Assembly (NCBI GenBank): GCA_016786705.1
Contig: JAEUVV010000006.1
Location: 1-64,000, forward strand
Source of the DNA: Taibaiella sp.
GTDB taxonomy: Bacteria > Bacteroidota > Bacteroidia > Chitinophagales > Chitinophagaceae
Direction: 5' to 3'
Length of the DNA: 64,000 nucleotides
Shown in pieces: positions 49,389 to 58,518 of the stretch. The notes under the pieces were generated by a model. It saw only the letters and a list, made by a program, of their open reading frames with translations, searched no databases and had not been told where the DNA came from. Each line of letters starts with the position of its first letter. Within the stretch, counting starts at the first letter, position 1. A program made the translations under genes and the position numbers.

Positions 49389-50117
49389 TTATAAAAGCTT
49401 ATTGCGCATAAAGGCCTCAAAAGCATCTTTATACTGTGGTGCTACAGTAATGCGCTCGTTCCTGATAAGTACCTGGCTGCGTTCTATGGCATCAATTTTA
49501 TCCAATGCGATGATGAAAGAACGATGTACCCGCATGAATTGTTCTCCGGGCAGTTCCTCTTCAAATTTTTTCAGGCTCATTAATGTCAGTACAGGTTTAT
49601 CCTGTGAGCGGAGCATGATTTTCACATAATCTTTTAGGCCCTCGATATACAGGATATCGTCCAGGCTTATTTTGACCTGCTTATATTCTGACTTTACAAA
49701 AATAAATCCACCGGAACTTGATATTTGCTTACCGGGCACTTTGTCTTCCTGCTGATTAATCTGCTGCAGCGCCTTATTGGCAGCCGCCAGGAATTCGCTG
49801 TAATCAAAGGGTTTAAGCAAATAGCCGATGGCATTTACTTTGTAGCCTTCTAAAGCATATTGTTCAAAAGCAGTAGTAAAGATGATCCTGATATGAGGCT
49901 TGAGCGTTTTGGAGAAATCCAGCCCTGAAAGGTCCGGCATCTGGATGTCGAGGAAGACGAGCTCTATAGCTTCATCACTGTTTAAATATTGAATCGCTTC
50001 TATAGCACTGCTGCAACTGGCCTTTAAAGTTAAGAAAGGCGTTTGCCTGACATAAGCCTCAATCAACTTCATCGCCAATGGCTCATCTTCTACAATGATG
50101 CAATTAATGGTTTTCAT
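49389..50117 (-). CDS. LytTR-family response regulator
   Basis: A 242-residue regulator. The receiver domain (1-120) has the acidic VEDEP (9-13), the phospho-acceptor in FLDIQMP near 57 and the conserved Lys near 105. The C-terminal LytTR DNA-binding domain (about 145-242) contains FVKSEYKQVKISLDDILYIEGLKDYVKI and MRVHRSFI, typical of the family. It should bind direct repeats upstream of its targets. It is the last gene of the efflux operon, five bases after its sensor kinase. Confidence 0.92.
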   Translation of the reverse strand: MKTINCIIVEDEPLAMKLIEAYVRQTPFLTLKASCSSAIEAIQYLNSDEAIELVFLDIQMPDLSGLDFSKTLKPHIRIIFTTAFEQYALEGYKVNAIGYLLKPFDYSEFLAAANKALQQINQQEDKVPGKQISSSGGFIFVKSEYKQVKISLDDILYIEGLKDYVKIMLRSQDKPVLTLMSLKKFEEELPGEQFMRVHRSFIIALDKIDAIERSQVLIRNERITVAPQYKDAFEAFMRNKLL

Positions 50118-50122
50118 AGTAT

Positions 50123-51172
50123 TTATTTTTCTTCCCTGATGGGGATAGCCAGGTTTACGGTAAAAACATTATTGATCAGCTTGGTTTCGAAACGGTGATT
50201 TTTCGGGTAAAGCAATTGCAGGCGCTTCTCCAGGTTTTTCAGGCCGATACCGGAACCACTGCGGTCGTCAGATTGCTTGGGAAAACTCGTATTAAAGGTA
50301 GTAAAGCTTACCTGGCGCTCATCTACGCTTAAGCCGATATCTATTTTGGAAGGCTGGCTCGCCGAAACCCCATGTTTAAAAGCATTTTCAACCAGTGAAA
50401 TCAGCACTAGCGGGGGAATGCTTACCTCTGGAATCATTTCGGGGAAATGCACACTCACCGAGGTCTTATCCGTAAGCCGCATTTTCATCAGGTCGATATA
50501 CTTGTTCAAAAAATCAAGCTCGTCTGCCAGGCTCACTTTTTCCTCTTCTGACTTTTGCAGGAAGTAGCGCATCAATTTACTTAGACCATGTATCGCTGTT
50601 TTAGCCTGCGCGGGGTCTATATCTATGGATGAGTAAATATTATTCAGCGCGTTGAAGAAAAAGTGCGGTTGCAACTGGAATTTCAGGTGCTGCAGTTCTG
50701 ACTGTAATTTAATACTGTCCGCTTCTTTCTTCAAAGCTTCTATATGCAACATACGCTTCCCGCTTTCAATGGCAAATGCAAAAGCGATCGGGATAAGGTA
50801 GATCAGAAAGTCAATATAAAAGCGGAAACCGAAAGGCGGTTTTTGCTTATTACCCCGGGCTCCCCTGCCTTGTGGTACTACCGAGAATACATCAATCAGC
50901 AGGTCCCGGCCCATGGAAAAAGTAAACAGGAGCAGGAGGTTGATCAATACATACAAGATTTTCTTATCCCGGTAGAGCCATAGTTTGACCAGGAAAAAAT
51001 AATTCAGGTAAAACAAGATCGCCAAAGCGATCAACTGGGTCCAAAAATGCAGGAACAAATCTCTGAACCCTTTCCCGGAGGACAATACAAAGGCTGTAGG
51101 CAGCGAAAACATCGCGACCCATACCAGTACATGGATGATCCATTCAAAGTTCCTGTTCTGTAGCTTATTCAT
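50123..51172 (-). CDS. LytS-type sensor histidine kinase
   Basis: A 349-residue membrane kinase. Four hydrophobic segments occupy roughly 10-135. A coiled linker leads into LQPHFFFNALNNIYSSI with the phospho-accepting His near 169. The C-terminal ATPase part shows VPPLVLISLVENAFKHG and GSGIGLKNLEKRL. There is no periplasmic sensor domain, so it likely senses within the membrane. It overlaps the ABC permease gene by eight bases. Confidence 0.9.
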   Translation of the reverse strand: MNKLQNRNFEWIIHVLVWVAMFSLPTAFVLSSGKGFRDLFLHFWTQLIALAILFYLNYFFLVKLWLYRDKKILYVLINLLLLFTFSMGRDLLIDVFSVVPQGRGARGNKQKPPFGFRFYIDFLIYLIPIAFAFAIESGKRMLHIEALKKEADSIKLQSELQHLKFQLQPHFFFNALNNIYSSIDIDPAQAKTAIHGLSKLMRYFLQKSEEEKVSLADELDFLNKYIDLMKMRLTDKTSVSVHFPEMIPEVSIPPLVLISLVENAFKHGVSASQPSKIDIGLSVDERQVSFTTFNTSFPKQSDDRSGSGIGLKNLEKRLQLLYPKNHRFETKLINNVFTVNLAIPIREEK

Positions 51173-52385
51173 AACGCAAAGCTGTTATAGGGTCTGACTG
51201 TGCCGCCTTCCTTGCCGGGTACCAGCCAAAGAAAACACCGGTAACGGTACATACCACAAATGAAATAACGATCGAATTGATGGTGATGCTTACCGGCCAG
51301 CCGGCAATTTGTGCAATAACAAATGTAATACTTAATCCGAACACGACCCCTAAAACACCGCCGGTTAAACTGATCAGTATGGATTCTATAAGAAATTGCA
51401 GCAGGATATGTTTTCCTTTCGCCCCGATGGCCATTCTTAAGCCGATCTCTCTGGTGCGTTCTTTAACGGATACATACATAATGTTCATGATGCCTATGCC
51501 CCCCACGATCAGCGAAATGCCGGCAATGGCCACCAGCAGCACGGTAAGCATTTCACTGGTCGCGCTAAAGGTTTTGATGAGCTCTTGTTGAGAGGATACA
51601 TTAAAGTCATTATCCTGGTCTTCTCTTAGCTGGTGCGACTTTTCCAGTATGGAGGTAACTTCTACCACTGCCGCTCCTGCCTGGTCTTCGCTTATAGCCG
51701 AGGCTACGATAGACTGCAGGTAGTCCTGGGCCAGGATCCTTTTCTGCACGGCAGTATAGGGTGCTATGATGATATCATCCTGGTCTTGTCCAAATGTATT
51801 CTCCCCTTTTTCCTTAAGTACGCCGATCACTTTAAAGGGAATATTTTTGAAACGGATCATTTTACCGATCACTTCTTTTTCATTAGGGAACAGGTTTTCC
51901 TGTACCGTCTTCCCGATCACGGCCACCTTGGCATAGGCATTAATGTCATCTTCGGTAAACATACTACCATCTTCAACACCCCACTCCCTGATGTCCAGGT
52001 AAGCCGTAGCCGCGCCGTATATGGAAGTCGGCCAGTTATTGGCGCCTGCGATAGCTTGCCCGCTACCGTTTACCAATGGTGATATGTCTTTGAGTAAAAC
52101 TGCCTGTTGTTTAATGGCCTGATAGTCCTTCATCTTTAAAGATTGCATGTCGGTCATGCCCTGGCGTACCCCACCCATCATCCCGGCGCCCGGCCGGACG
52201 GTGATCATGTTGGCCCCCATGCTGGAAATGTTCTTCTTGATACTTTCTTTAGACCCCTCGCCTATGGCCAGCATGGCAATGACCGATGCCACACCTATAA
52301 TGATGCCCAGCATGGTCAGCATAGCCCGGGTTTTATTGAGCATGATGGCCTTCCAGGCTATTTTTATCAGGTTGCTATAGTTCAT
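51165..52385 (-). CDS. MacB-type ABC transporter permease
   Basis: A 406-residue MacB/FtsX permease. After a first membrane segment (about 20-42) comes a large periplasmic domain (MacB-PCD, about 45-270). Three more segments follow near 280-300, 325-350 and 370-390, with the FtsX motif ISLIVGGIGIMNIMYVSVKERTREIGLRMA. The ATPase is a separate gene, unlike fused E. coli MacB. With a MacA-like adaptor and TolC homologue it should form a tripartite exporter. The long 203-base gap to the ATPase gene is unusual within an operon. Confidence 0.9.
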   Translation of the reverse strand: MNYSNLIKIAWKAIMLNKTRAMLTMLGIIIGVASVIAMLAIGEGSKESIKKNISSMGANMITVRPGAGMMGGVRQGMTDMQSLKMKDYQAIKQQAVLLKDISPLVNGSGQAIAGANNWPTSIYGAATAYLDIREWGVEDGSMFTEDDINAYAKVAVIGKTVQENLFPNEKEVIGKMIRFKNIPFKVIGVLKEKGENTFGQDQDDIIIAPYTAVQKRILAQDYLQSIVASAISEDQAGAAVVEVTSILEKSHQLREDQDNDFNVSSQQELIKTFSATSEMLTVLLVAIAGISLIVGGIGIMNIMYVSVKERTREIGLRMAIGAKGKHILLQFLIESILISLTGGVLGVVFGLSITFVIAQIAGWPVSITINSIVISFVVCTVTGVFFGWYPARKAAQSDPITALRYE

Positions 52386-52588
52386 AATATTGTTGTTCTT
52401 AAGCCCTGAAGGCTATTCTATAAAAATTTAAAAAATCATTACGGTGTCCGGCATTCTATTTCATTTATAATTACATTAAACCGCCTGCTACAAGGTTTCC
52501 CTACATACCCTTTAACTATAACCTTTATAGCATTCAGCAGATACCGCTCCGCCAAAAGGGTATCCGCTTAACACCGCAATGAACTTAT

Positions 52589-53332
52589 TTAATCAATCGG
52601 ACCGGGGAGTTTATTCAACTCAGCTTTCGCCCATAAACGATCGCTGACGATATTGTCTTTTATGATATTACCATCACGCAGCACAACCGTCCTTTTGCTG
52701 AAGCGGGCAATATCTTCTTCGTGGGTAACAAAACCTATGGTAATACCATGCTCGTTGAGTTCCTGGAAGAGGTTCATTACTTCATAAGAGGTACGGGTAT
52801 CCAGGTTCCCCGTCGCTTCATCAGCCAGCAGGATTACCGGCTGGTTGACCAGCGAACGGGCAATGGCTACCCGCTGCTGCTGTCCGCCGGAAAGCTGGCT
52901 GGGCATATGCCCCATGCGTGTTTCCAGCCCCACTTTTTTCAGCGCATCTACCGCTCGCTGTCTTCGCTCTTCCGCACTTATGGCTGGATTGTACAGTAGG
53001 GGCAATTCCACATTTTCTATAGCAGAAGTTCTTGCCAGCAGGTTATAAGACTGGAAGATGAAGCCGATCTTTGTGTTCCGGATGGTAGCCAGTTCATTTT
53101 TATCCAGGTCTTTTACTGAAACCCCATCGAGGAAATAATCACCACTCGAGGGTTGATCCAGGCAGCCCAGGATATTCAACAAGGTGGACTTACCGGAACC
53201 GCTGGTACCCATAATGGTTACAAACTCTCCCTGCTCAATGCGCAGGTCGATACCTTTCAGGGCTTTAACTATTTCATCGCCCATTTTAAAGCTACGGGTA
53301 AGCTGCTCTATCCGGATCGTTGGCTGTACCAT
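52589..53332 (-). CDS. MacB/LolD-like ABC transporter ATPase
   Basis: A 247-residue cytoplasmic ATPase. The Walker A is GTSGSGKST, the signature LSGGQQQRV, Walker [14 protein letters not shown], and the His switch FVTHEED. The MacB-like pattern of [18 protein letters not shown] and [11 protein letters not shown] is evident. The ATG at 53332 gives [10 protein letters not shown]; an extended frame to 53413 overlaps the adaptor gene and seems a shadow. It starts seven bases after the adaptor stop. Confidence 0.92.
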   Translation of the reverse strand: MVQPTIRIEQLTRSFKMGDEIVKALKGIDLRIEQGEFVTIMGTSGSGKSTLLNILGCLDQPSSGDYFLDGVSVKDLDKNELATIRNTKIGFIFQSYNLLARTSAIENVELPLLYNPAISAEERRQRAVDALKKVGLETRMGHMPSQLSGGQQQRVAIARSLVNQPVILLADEATGNLDTRTSYEVMNLFQELNEHGITIGFVTHEEDIARFSKRTVVLRDGNIIKDNIVSDRLWAKAELNKLPGPID

Positions 53333-53339
53333 ATTATTG

Positions 53340-54578
53340 CTATTGAGGTTGACGTTGAGAAGCTTTCTGATTTTGGTTACCGGGACGTTTTGGCATAAAC
53401 GGGCTGCCGCCACCTGCCTTACTGTTGTTTTCCTTACCGGATTGTTCTTCCATACCGGTCACTACCGTTTCCTGCTCATTAAGCCCGGATAATACTTCAA
53501 CCGTGATGCCATCGCCGACACCGGCAGTAATGACTTTCTGGCTCAGGCTGCCATCTTCATTTTTTACCCAAACTGTTTTTTCTTTAGCTTCTGGCTTACG
53601 GGCCTGTGGCAAGGCCACTTTAATACTGTTTTGCTGATAGTATTTTTGCAGCAATTGCTCATCAGGGCTAAAGGTAAATGCGGCAGCTTCCAGCCCGGGA
53701 ACATCTTTTCGCTCTTCAGTATAAATGGTAATGGTGGCTGTTAATCCCGGTTTTAACTTCTGGTCCGGGTTGTCAGCAGTAACAATTACGGTATAGGTCA
53801 CCACATTAGAAGTGGTTGTAGCCCCGAGCCGAACCTGCTTCACTACTCCATTGAAAGTTGCTTGCGGGAACGCATCTACAGTAAAGCTAACTCTTTGCCC
53901 GACCGTAACATTACCGATATCTGCTTCATCTACATTCGCTTCTACCTGCATTTTAGTAATATCTTTTGCTATGGTAAATAAAGTAGGTGTACTCATACTT
54001 GCAGCTACCGTTTGTCCTTCTTCCACTTCTTTACTTAAGATAACCCCGTCTATCGGTGAATAGATATTGGCATAGCCCAGGTTTGTCTGCGCCTGTGTTA
54101 AAGCTGTTTTACGCTGGGCTACCGTGGCTCTTGCATTATTCAGTTGATAAGCCGACTGCTCATATTCCGCTTTACTGATCACCTGTGACTGGTACATTTT
54201 CTGTGCGCGGTCATAAGCCTGCTGGTAGAAATGTACTTCATTCTGTGCCGCGCTGTAGGCGGCATTGGCATTACTTACCGACTCCTGCAAGATGGTTTTA
54301 TCCAGTTCGGCAAGTAACTGCCCTTTACGCACCGGGGTATTAAAGTCCACATATATTTTATGGACCAGGCCAGACACCTGCGTACCTACTTCAACCTGGT
54401 CTACAGGCTGCACCGTACCGGTTGCGGTTACAGAGTTCGTAATATCTTTTGTACTTACTTTAGTAGTTTTAAGCACCACTTTACTGCTCTCTTTGCTACC
54501 CAGGATAAAATAGGTTAGTATCCCCAACAATATGATGACAATAAGGATAGTGATTGTTCTTTTTCTATTGCTTTTCAT
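53340..54578 (-). CDS. MacA/HlyD-like periplasmic adaptor protein
   Basis: A 412-residue membrane-fusion protein. One N-terminal membrane segment (about 8-26) is followed by a lipoyl/barrel half, GTVQPVDQVEVGTQVSGLVHKIYV. A coiled-coil hairpin (about 100-165) and a second half follow, YSPIDGVILSKEVEEGQTVAA, then beta-barrel and membrane-proximal parts. The last 35 residues are a Gly/Asn/Gln-rich tail that is not part of the family. It bridges the ABC permease and the TolC homologue. Second gene of the operon. Confidence 0.92.
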   Translation of the reverse strand: MKSNRKRTITILIVIILLGILTYFILGSKESSKVVLKTTKVSTKDITNSVTATGTVQPVDQVEVGTQVSGLVHKIYVDFNTPVRKGQLLAELDKTILQESVSNANAAYSAAQNEVHFYQQAYDRAQKMYQSQVISKAEYEQSAYQLNNARATVAQRKTALTQAQTNLGYANIYSPIDGVILSKEVEEGQTVAASMSTPTLFTIAKDITKMQVEANVDEADIGNVTVGQRVSFTVDAFPQATFNGVVKQVRLGATTTSNVVTYTVIVTADNPDQKLKPGLTATITIYTEERKDVPGLEAAAFTFSPDEQLLQKYYQQNSIKVALPQARKPEAKEKTVWVKNEDGSLSQKVITAGVGDGITVEVLSGLNEQETVVTGMEEQSGKENNSKAGGGSPFMPKRPGNQNQKASQRQPQ

Positions 54579-54603
54579 GCTACAAATAATTTTATGTACG
54601 GGT

Positions 54604-55935
54604 TTAGTTTAATTGATCAAACGCTTTGCCCTGGTAATAATTCAGGAGCTGGCGATACAGAACAGACATGTACTTGGTCTGCAGATAGTTTTGTTCATTA
54701 TTCAGGTAAGTACTGCGGCTTACGGCTAACTCTGTTGTCGTTAACCCACCAAATTCAAACTTTTTAGCGGCCAGTTCATAAGCCAGCCGGGCATTATCCC
54801 GGGCCACCTTTGCCGCACTTTGCTGTGCCGTGCTGTTTGTGGCATTGAGCCAGGCCGTTTCGATATCCGCATAAAGTGTTTTAGCAGCTTCTGTTTTATT
54901 CAGCTGATTTTGCTCTATATTGATCTGCGCGAGTTTGGTATTTGTCTTGTTCTGGAATTTTGAAAATATGGGTACACTTAGCGTCAGGTTAGCCTGCTGA
55001 CTGAAGTTCCGGTAGATCTGGGTGAAATAGGTATAATTCATCGTATTGGTAAATCCCGTATTAACTCCCAGTCCGGCACTTAACGTAGGTCTTGCCGCAG
55101 CTTTAGCGATCCTTAATTCCTTTTCCAGGATATTCTGCTGCATATCAAACAGCTTAACATCCGGGAGGTAATCTACGGCTTCATTAAAAACTGCCATTTT
55201 ACCGGGTAATGGCGTATTTAATTCCGGAAGGGTCAACTTATCAATTTCAAATTCGTATTCAGGCGGGAGCTCCAAAAGTTGCTTTAGTTTTAAAACCTGC
55301 TGGGCGTAAAGGGTCTGGCTGTTAGCCAGGTTATATTGATTTTGTGCATACTGGGTGGCTACATCTGCCTGATCTTTTTTAGCTACCGCACCATTTTCAA
55401 ATTTTGTATTGATGAGGTTTAATTCTGCTAAAGAAGATTCCAGTGTATTTTCCGCGATGCGGATGCCTTCAAAATAGTATAATGCCTGCACATATTGCTG
55501 CAGGACAGAAAGGCTTATATTATTTTCCGATTGTTTTTGATATAGTTCAGACTGCGCTGCAAGGTATTTGTTTTTTTCTATTTCCAGGTTCAGCCGGTTG
55601 CCCTGGTAGAGTGCCACCTGGCCATTTACCGCAAAGCTGTTAGCAAGAATCGTCCTGTTAACAAAATCACTGGTAATAGGATCGATGGTATAGCCATTGG
55701 AAACATTCGCATTACCGCTCCCGCTTACAGAAGGCAAACGGTTATTTTTGGACTGCTGATAGTTTAGCTGTTCACTTTCTTTATCTAATATTGCTTTTTT
55801 GATGGAAATATTATTAGCCAATGCATAATCTATACAGTCTTTTAATGACCATACTTTGCCCACCTGCAATTCCTGCCCGAAAGAAAGGGTTGTGCCGAAT
55901 AAAGCGATCAACACCAGATACAAGCTCTTCATCAT
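54604..55935 (-). CDS. TolC-family outer-membrane efflux protein
   Basis: A 443-residue protein with a signal peptide ending near FGQ (19-21). Two repeated halves of long coiled-coil helices alternate with short outer-membrane strands; WSLKDCIDYALANN is the usual family opening, and the second repeat begins near 225. It should form the trimeric exit duct of the MacAB-like pump. It heads the six-gene minus-strand operon that continues through adaptor, ATPase, permease, kinase and regulator. Confidence 0.92.
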   Translation of the reverse strand: MMKSLYLVLIALFGTTLSFGQELQVGKVWSLKDCIDYALANNISIKKAILDKESEQLNYQQSKNNRLPSVSGSGNANVSNGYTIDPITSDFVNRTILANSFAVNGQVALYQGNRLNLEIEKNKYLAAQSELYQKQSENNISLSVLQQYVQALYYFEGIRIAENTLESSLAELNLINTKFENGAVAKKDQADVATQYAQNQYNLANSQTLYAQQVLKLKQLLELPPEYEFEIDKLTLPELNTPLPGKMAVFNEAVDYLPDVKLFDMQQNILEKELRIAKAAARPTLSAGLGVNTGFTNTMNYTYFTQIYRNFSQQANLTLSVPIFSKFQNKTNTKLAQINIEQNQLNKTEAAKTLYADIETAWLNATNSTAQQSAAKVARDNARLAYELAAKKFEFGGLTTTELAVSRSTYLNNEQNYLQTKYMSVLYRQLLNYYQGKAFDQLN

Positions 55936-56149
55936 AATGGTATTTTATTTTACAAAACTGGCACAATAGCCTCCTTTCCGAAACTGAAATAGACGTTCGG
56001 CCAAAGTTTACCGATGAACTGCAGGATTACATCTCCTGGCCCAATAAACCAGGTATTGCTCTAGCGGCATTTATCCGGGCATTTCTTACACTTATCTAAG
56101 AAAAACGGCATTTGGTCTAAAACCGGCCGGCTAAAGCAGGTGCTTTTCG

Positions 56150-56157
56150 TAAATTTG
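56150..56157 (+). promoter_or_regulatory. candidate -7 box of the S9 peptidase gene
   Basis: TAAATTTG lies 24 bases before the ATG at 56182 and matches TAnnTTTG. No convincing -33 box is visible. Confidence 0.3.
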
Positions 56158-56181
56158 TGATACATCTAAAAAAATAAAACG

Positions 56182-58449
56182 ATGAAGCGACTATCATTAC
56201 TAAGTTTATTAATTTTTATGGGAATGACACCATTATTAGGACAGATCGGCGGTGCCTGGAAAGGCGAACTGGATGTACAGGGTACCAAACTGGAAATGAT
56301 CTTTCATATAGAGGAAAAAGGAGCTGAGCTCTCTGCGACGCTGGACATCCCTATGCAGAAAGCCATGGGGCTGCCTTTGGATAAGGCCTCTTTTAATGAT
56401 CCTAATGTGGAGCTAGGCTTTACCCAAGCCGGTATCTCCTATAAAGGTGTACTTAAAGGCAACACAATCGAAGGTAAGTTTACCCAGGCTGGTATGGAAA
56501 TGCCCCTTAACCTTAGCAAGACAGAGGTAAAGCTCCCGGGCGACCTGAGCCTGCCATCTTCCGCGGCCGACATTCAAAAGCTGATCGAGCTGGATAAAGG
56601 TAATTATACCTATAAAGTTGAAGACTATTTCGCCAAACCGAAATCCAGCAGCTTCCAGCTTTCTCCTAATGGCAAATATTTATCCTATAAAGAAAAGGAT
56701 GCCAAAAATAAAAACCACGTTTATGTAAAGGAAATCGCTACCGGTAAGATATCTATGGCGATCGAGGAAAAAGAAGAACTGATCCGTGGCTATGGCTGGG
56801 TGAACGATAACCGTTTGCTTTATGTAATGGATAAAGGTGGTGATGAGAATTATCATATCTACGCGGTAGACCTGGATGGCAAAAACAATGTAGACCTTAC
56901 CCCATACGAAGGCGTACAGGCCAGTATTATCAGCGCTTCAAGAGATCATAAAGAGTTCATCATTGTAGGCATGAACAAAGAGAACAAACAGGTACATGAA
57001 CCCTATAAGATCAATGTGACTACAGGTGCGACAGAAAAATTATTTTCCAATGATGACCCGGCTAACCCGATCATGGGTTATGAATTTGACCGCCACGGCA
57101 ACCTGAAAAGTTACGGCCGAATGAAAGACGGTACCAAATCCCAGATGTACTATCGCCTGGACGGGGAAAAAGATTTCAAGCTGGTATATGAAGGCAAGTG
57201 GTATGACGAATTCCGTATTGCGTCCTTTAACTATGCCAGCAAAAACCCGGATGAAGCTTATGTGATCACCAATGTAGATGCGGACAAAACAAGGATCGTG
57301 CTGTATGATTTCAAAACTAAAAAAGTCATTAAAGAGATCTATGCGAATAAAGATTTTGACGCCAGTATCCTCGGGCTTTCCAGGAAGAGAAACTGGGAAC
57401 TGGATTATTACGGATATGAAGGCGATAAAACAGAGCTCATCCCGGTAAGCCCTACGTTTAAGAAGATCTATGCTAACCTTGAAAAACAATTTAAAGGCTA
57501 TGAATTCAATTTTGCCGGCAAAACGGATGAGGAAGATAAAGCGCTTATTATTGTACAAAGTGATAAATTATACGGCAAGTATTATATCTATGATACCAAA
57601 ACCGGTAAAGCAGAATTACTGTATGACCTGATGCCGCAATTGAAAGAAGCAGATATGGCGGTGATGAAGCCTATCACTTTTAAAGCAAGAGATGGCAAAA
57701 CGATTCATGGTTATATCACTTTACCTAAAGCAGCATTGGAAGGTAAAAAAGTACCCATGGTAGTCAACCCGCATGGTGGCCCTCAAGGGGTGCGCGATCA
57801 TTGGGGCTTCAACCCGGAAACACAATTATTCGCGAGCAGGGGTTATGCTACTTTACAGGTAAACTTCAGGATCTCTGGTGGCTATGGAAAAGAATTCCTG
57901 ACCTCCGGCTTCAAGCAGATCGGCCGTAAAGCGATGGATGATGTGGAAGATGGCGTGCGTTACGCGATCAGCCAGGGCTGGGCAGACCAGGACAAGATCG
58001 CGATCTATGGCGGGTCTCACGGCGGCTATGCTACACTGATGGGATTAATCAAAACCCCGGATTTATATACTTGTGGTGTAGACTACGTTGGGGTATCAAA
58101 TATTGAAACCTTCTTTGCTTCCTTCCCTGAATACTGGAAACCGTATACCGAGATGGTGAAAGAGATCTGGTATGACCTGGACAATCCGGAAGAAGCAAAA
58201 ATTGCGAAAGAAGTTTCCCCGGTATATCAATTAGACAAAATCAAGAAGCCGTTGTTCGTAGTACAGGGTGCGAATGATCCGAGGGTGAATATTAACGAGT
58301 CGGACCAGATTGTAAAGGCTTTAAGAGCAAAAGGATTTGAGGTACCTTACCTGGTGAAATACAACGAAGGCCATGGATTCCATAAAGAAGAAAACAGCAT
58401 TGAATTTTACAAAGCGATGTTAGGTTTCTTTAAAAAGAATCTTCAATAA
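56182..58449 (+). CDS. secreted S9-family (prolyl oligopeptidase-like) peptidase
   Basis: A 755-residue exported serine peptidase. A signal peptide (to about 20) precedes the same beta-rich domain seen in the hydrolase at 35532 (about 24-115: GAWKGELDVQG through GKFTQAGMEMPL). The middle ~150-500 is a beta-propeller with blades such as GKYLSYKEKDAKNKNHVYVK. The catalytic alpha/beta hydrolase part has HGGPQGVRDHWGF, the nucleophile Ser612 in GGSHGGYA, the Asp in GANDPRVN and the His in NEGHGFHKEEN. It probably degrades short peptides in the periplasm. It stands alone with a strong terminator. Confidence 0.9.
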   Translation: MKRLSLLSLLIFMGMTPLLGQIGGAWKGELDVQGTKLEMIFHIEEKGAELSATLDIPMQKAMGLPLDKASFNDPNVELGFTQAGISYKGVLKGNTIEGKFTQAGMEMPLNLSKTEVKLPGDLSLPSSAADIQKLIELDKGNYTYKVEDYFAKPKSSSFQLSPNGKYLSYKEKDAKNKNHVYVKEIATGKISMAIEEKEELIRGYGWVNDNRLLYVMDKGGDENYHIYAVDLDGKNNVDLTPYEGVQASIISASRDHKEFIIVGMNKENKQVHEPYKINVTTGATEKLFSNDDPANPIMGYEFDRHGNLKSYGRMKDGTKSQMYYRLDGEKDFKLVYEGKWYDEFRIASFNYASKNPDEAYVITNVDADKTRIVLYDFKTKKVIKEIYANKDFDASILGLSRKRNWELDYYGYEGDKTELIPVSPTFKKIYANLEKQFKGYEFNFAGKTDEEDKALIIVQSDKLYGKYYIYDTKTGKAELLYDLMPQLKEADMAVMKPITFKARDGKTIHGYITLPKAALEGKKVPMVVNPHGGPQGVRDHWGFNPETQLFASRGYATLQVNFRISGGYGKEFLTSGFKQIGRKAMDDVEDGVRYAISQGWADQDKIAIYGGSHGGYATLMGLIKTPDLYTCGVDYVGVSNIETFFASFPEYWKPYTEMVKEIWYDLDNPEEAKIAKEVSPVYQLDKIKKPLFVVQGANDPRVNINESDQIVKALRAKGFEVPYLVKYNEGHGFHKEENSIEFYKAMLGFFKKNLQ

Positions 58450-58469
58450 TCATTACAGAATAGGTTAAT

Positions 58470-58509
58470 AAAAAATCGGGCCGCTGTGTATACAGCGGCC
58501 CGATTTTTT
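58470..58509. terminator. bidirectional terminator
   Basis: A perfect 17-bp stem (58470-58486 with 58493-58509) with A6/T6 ends separates the convergent S9 peptidase and rtcB genes. Confidence 0.85.
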
Positions 58510-58518
58510 ATTTAAGTT

